64,000 nucleotides of DNA, from positions 170,264 through 234,263 of the forward strand of contig NW_005434634.1 in NCBI RefSeq assembly GCF_000315625.1. The letters are read 5' to 3'. The notes beneath the pieces were generated by a model that did no database searches, had not been told where the DNA came from, and was given only the letters and a program-made list of their open reading frames with translations. This document shows, one piece after another, positions 63,001 through 64,000 of the stretch. The first letter of the stretch is position 1; every line of letters starts with the position of its first letter. The DNA is from Guillardia theta CCMP2712 (lineage: Eukaryota; Cryptophyceae; Pyrenomonadales; Geminigeraceae). Position numbers and translations under genes: made by a program.

Positions 63001-64000
63001 GTCGACCTCTTCCTCGAGCACTTCATCCAGACCTCCTGGATCTGGCACGGGGACCGGGACAAGCCTGTCCTCCTCCTCCTCCATGGCTTCCTGGGCTGCA
63101 AGGAGGACTGGGACCCGCTAGTCCCCGCCCTCCTACAGGACGGCACGTGCTCGTGCCTCGCCGTCGACCTGCCCGGTCACGGAGATTTCGCGTGGAAGCA
63201 GGGGGGCATGTCTTCCCAGCTGGCCCTGTCGTGGGAGGTCAGCTGCTTCCTACTGGACATGCTGCTGCAGAGGCTGGGCGTGTCATCGTGTGTGCTCGTG
63301 GGATACTCGATGGGGGGTCGACTCGCCCTCAACTTCGCGCTGAAGCATCCTGCGCGGGTCAAGAGCATGTGCATTCTTAGCGCGCACCCTGGGCTGGAGA
63401 GCAGCGAGGAGAGGTTTCAGCGGGTGTGGGCGGACCGGGCAAGGGCGGATGAGCTGAGGAGGCTGGTGGAGGAGGAGGAGGAGGAGGAGGAGGAGGGGAT
63501 GGGACGGGTGAAGCAGGAGGAGTGGAGGAGATGGTTGATGGAGTGGTATGGCCAGTCGCTGTTTGGGGAGATTGTGAAGAGCGAGAAGTTCCCGAAGATT
63601 TTGGAGAGGTAAGAACAACGATGAAGATGATGATGATTGCGACGCTGATGAATGATTTTGACATGACAAAGATGAAGCTTTAAGAATGATGATGATTTGG
63701 ATGACGATGAAGATGATGTTTGTAATTGAGATAATGATAGTGATTCTTTCATGGTTCTCAGTTTGACTCCTCATCTTGTCTCTTTGCTCCTCCTTGTCCT
63801 GCTCATCTCATCCCTTCTTCCGCTCTCTCACCATTTCCTCAGGAGAAGGCGGGGAAATCCGAAGCACCTGGCGGAAGTTATGGAGAACTGCAGCGTCGGG
63901 CGTCTATCAAGCGCATGGAACTTGTTTGAGAACTCTGGAGCTCCTATCCTGTACTTGTACGGAGAGAGGTGAAAATCAGCCCCTTGCCCTCCTCCTCCTC
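58749..64000 (+). CDS. PHYLLO-type fusion: isochorismate synthase (MenF) - SEPHCHC synthase (MenD) - SHCHC synthase (MenH), cut by right edge
   Basis: Six exons join in phase: 58749-59714, 59765-59965, 60255-61918, 62038-62588, 62876-63608 and 63843-63968. MenF part: 'ELRKVVLSRNFF' (general-base Lys), 'AFLGCSPEPLFKIS', 'METMAISGTR'-like 'ETMAISGTR', 'TLNPTPAVCG' and 'YAGAGIVPGSDPKSEWEET'. MenD follows without a break from about residue 570: 'CLCPGSRSTPLAVAV', 'VTSGTAVANLLPAAVEASQQ', 'LTADRPFELRDNGSNQTIEQ', 'FVSSSMPIRDVDMFFHAA', 'CNRGASGIDGIVSSALGYAG' and 'VNNGGCGIFRFLPIA'. MenH (alpha/beta hydrolase) follows at about residue 1190: 'LLLHGFLGCKEDWDPL', 'VDLPGHGD' and nucleophile elbow 'VGYSMGGRLALNFAL' (Ser codon 63307-63309). 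These catalyse chorismate to isochorismate, addition of 2-oxoglutarate-derived succinyl, and pyruvate elimination in phylloquinone synthesis. Plants have MenC between MenD and MenH; here it is absent. No N-terminal targeting peptide is seen. Confidence 0.92.
59966..60254 (+). other. Intron of the PHYLLO-type gene with (CTCCTG)n and a T15 run
   Basis: Donor AGG|GTTAGC, acceptor CCTACAG|CCCC. It contains (CTCCTG) repeats at about 59,975-60,030 and 15 consecutive T near 60,166-60,180. Confidence 0.85.

Overview
The window looks like nuclear DNA of an intron-dense unicellular alga, most likely a cryptophyte close to Guillardia theta. This is an inference from content, not from a database match. 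Almost every gene is broken by short GT-AG introns and genes lie on both strands. A 100-base run of N sits in a GGA microsatellite. A phylloquinone-pathway fusion gene and a starch-degrading beta-amylase with an ER-type signal peptide indicate an alga, and the signal peptide on a presumed starch enzyme fits a complex plastid. A Fanzor (eukaryotic TnpB-like) gene is present, as has been described in G. theta. Exon structures below were read by eye from reading frame, splice phase and family motifs, so exact boundaries are provisional.

Layout from left to right. 1-2.4 kb (-): Kelch-repeat plus LamG-like protein, cut by the left edge. 2.5-3.8 kb: intergenic, with a four-copy diverged repeat. 3.8-5.6 kb (+): alpha/beta hydrolase with a Cys nucleophile. 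6.2-6.9 kb (+): metallophosphoesterase-like protein without metal ligands. 7.2-9.4 kb (+): GmhB/HisB-type HAD phosphatase, tail to tail with 9.4-10.9 kb (-), a mitochondrial SAP-LYR protein. 11.1-13.4 kb (+): coiled-coil protein. 13.6-14.2 kb (-): protein with a C-terminal membrane anchor. 14.5-15.2 kb (-): RING protein. 17.1-19.2 kb (+): Fanzor, with a long hairpin downstream. 19.9-21.1 kb (+): membrane-anchored collagen-like protein.

20.9-35.2 kb holds a large inverted duplication that carries an ankyrin gene. The right copy is interrupted by a truncated Mutator-like transposase and has an internal deletion. Between the arms lie a long coiled-coil gene (22.6-25.9 kb, -), an NT-C2/DIL gene (26.4-30.2 kb, +), a tRNA-Thr(CGT), and a dsRBD/NYN gene with a repetitive acidic tail (30.8-32.1 kb, +).

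35.4-40.7 kb contains small, mostly unrecognised genes, including two paralogues that share a 210-bp near-identical block. 40.8-43.3 kb (+): coiled-coil/EF-hand protein, tail to tail with 43.3-46.3 kb (-), an AAE14/MenE-like acyl-CoA ligase. 46.8-48.0 kb (-): zinc-knuckle protein. 49.0-52.2 kb (-): beta-amylase with signal peptide. 53.8-57.5 kb (-): TruD/PUS7 pseudouridine synthase with signal peptide. 58.7 kb to the right edge (+): PHYLLO-type fusion, isochorismate synthase (MenF), then SEPHCHC synthase (MenD), then SHCHC synthase (MenH).

Functionally, the PHYLLO fusion and the MenE-like ligase, about 12 kb apart, cover four of the early steps of phylloquinone/menaquinone synthesis. MenC is not seen between MenD and MenH. 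Most other genes look like unrelated neighbours, as is usual in eukaryotic chromosomes. Recurrent GC-rich 'GGCCGG/GGTCCGAT' islands and G-rich 'GGGGTA' islands sit between genes.
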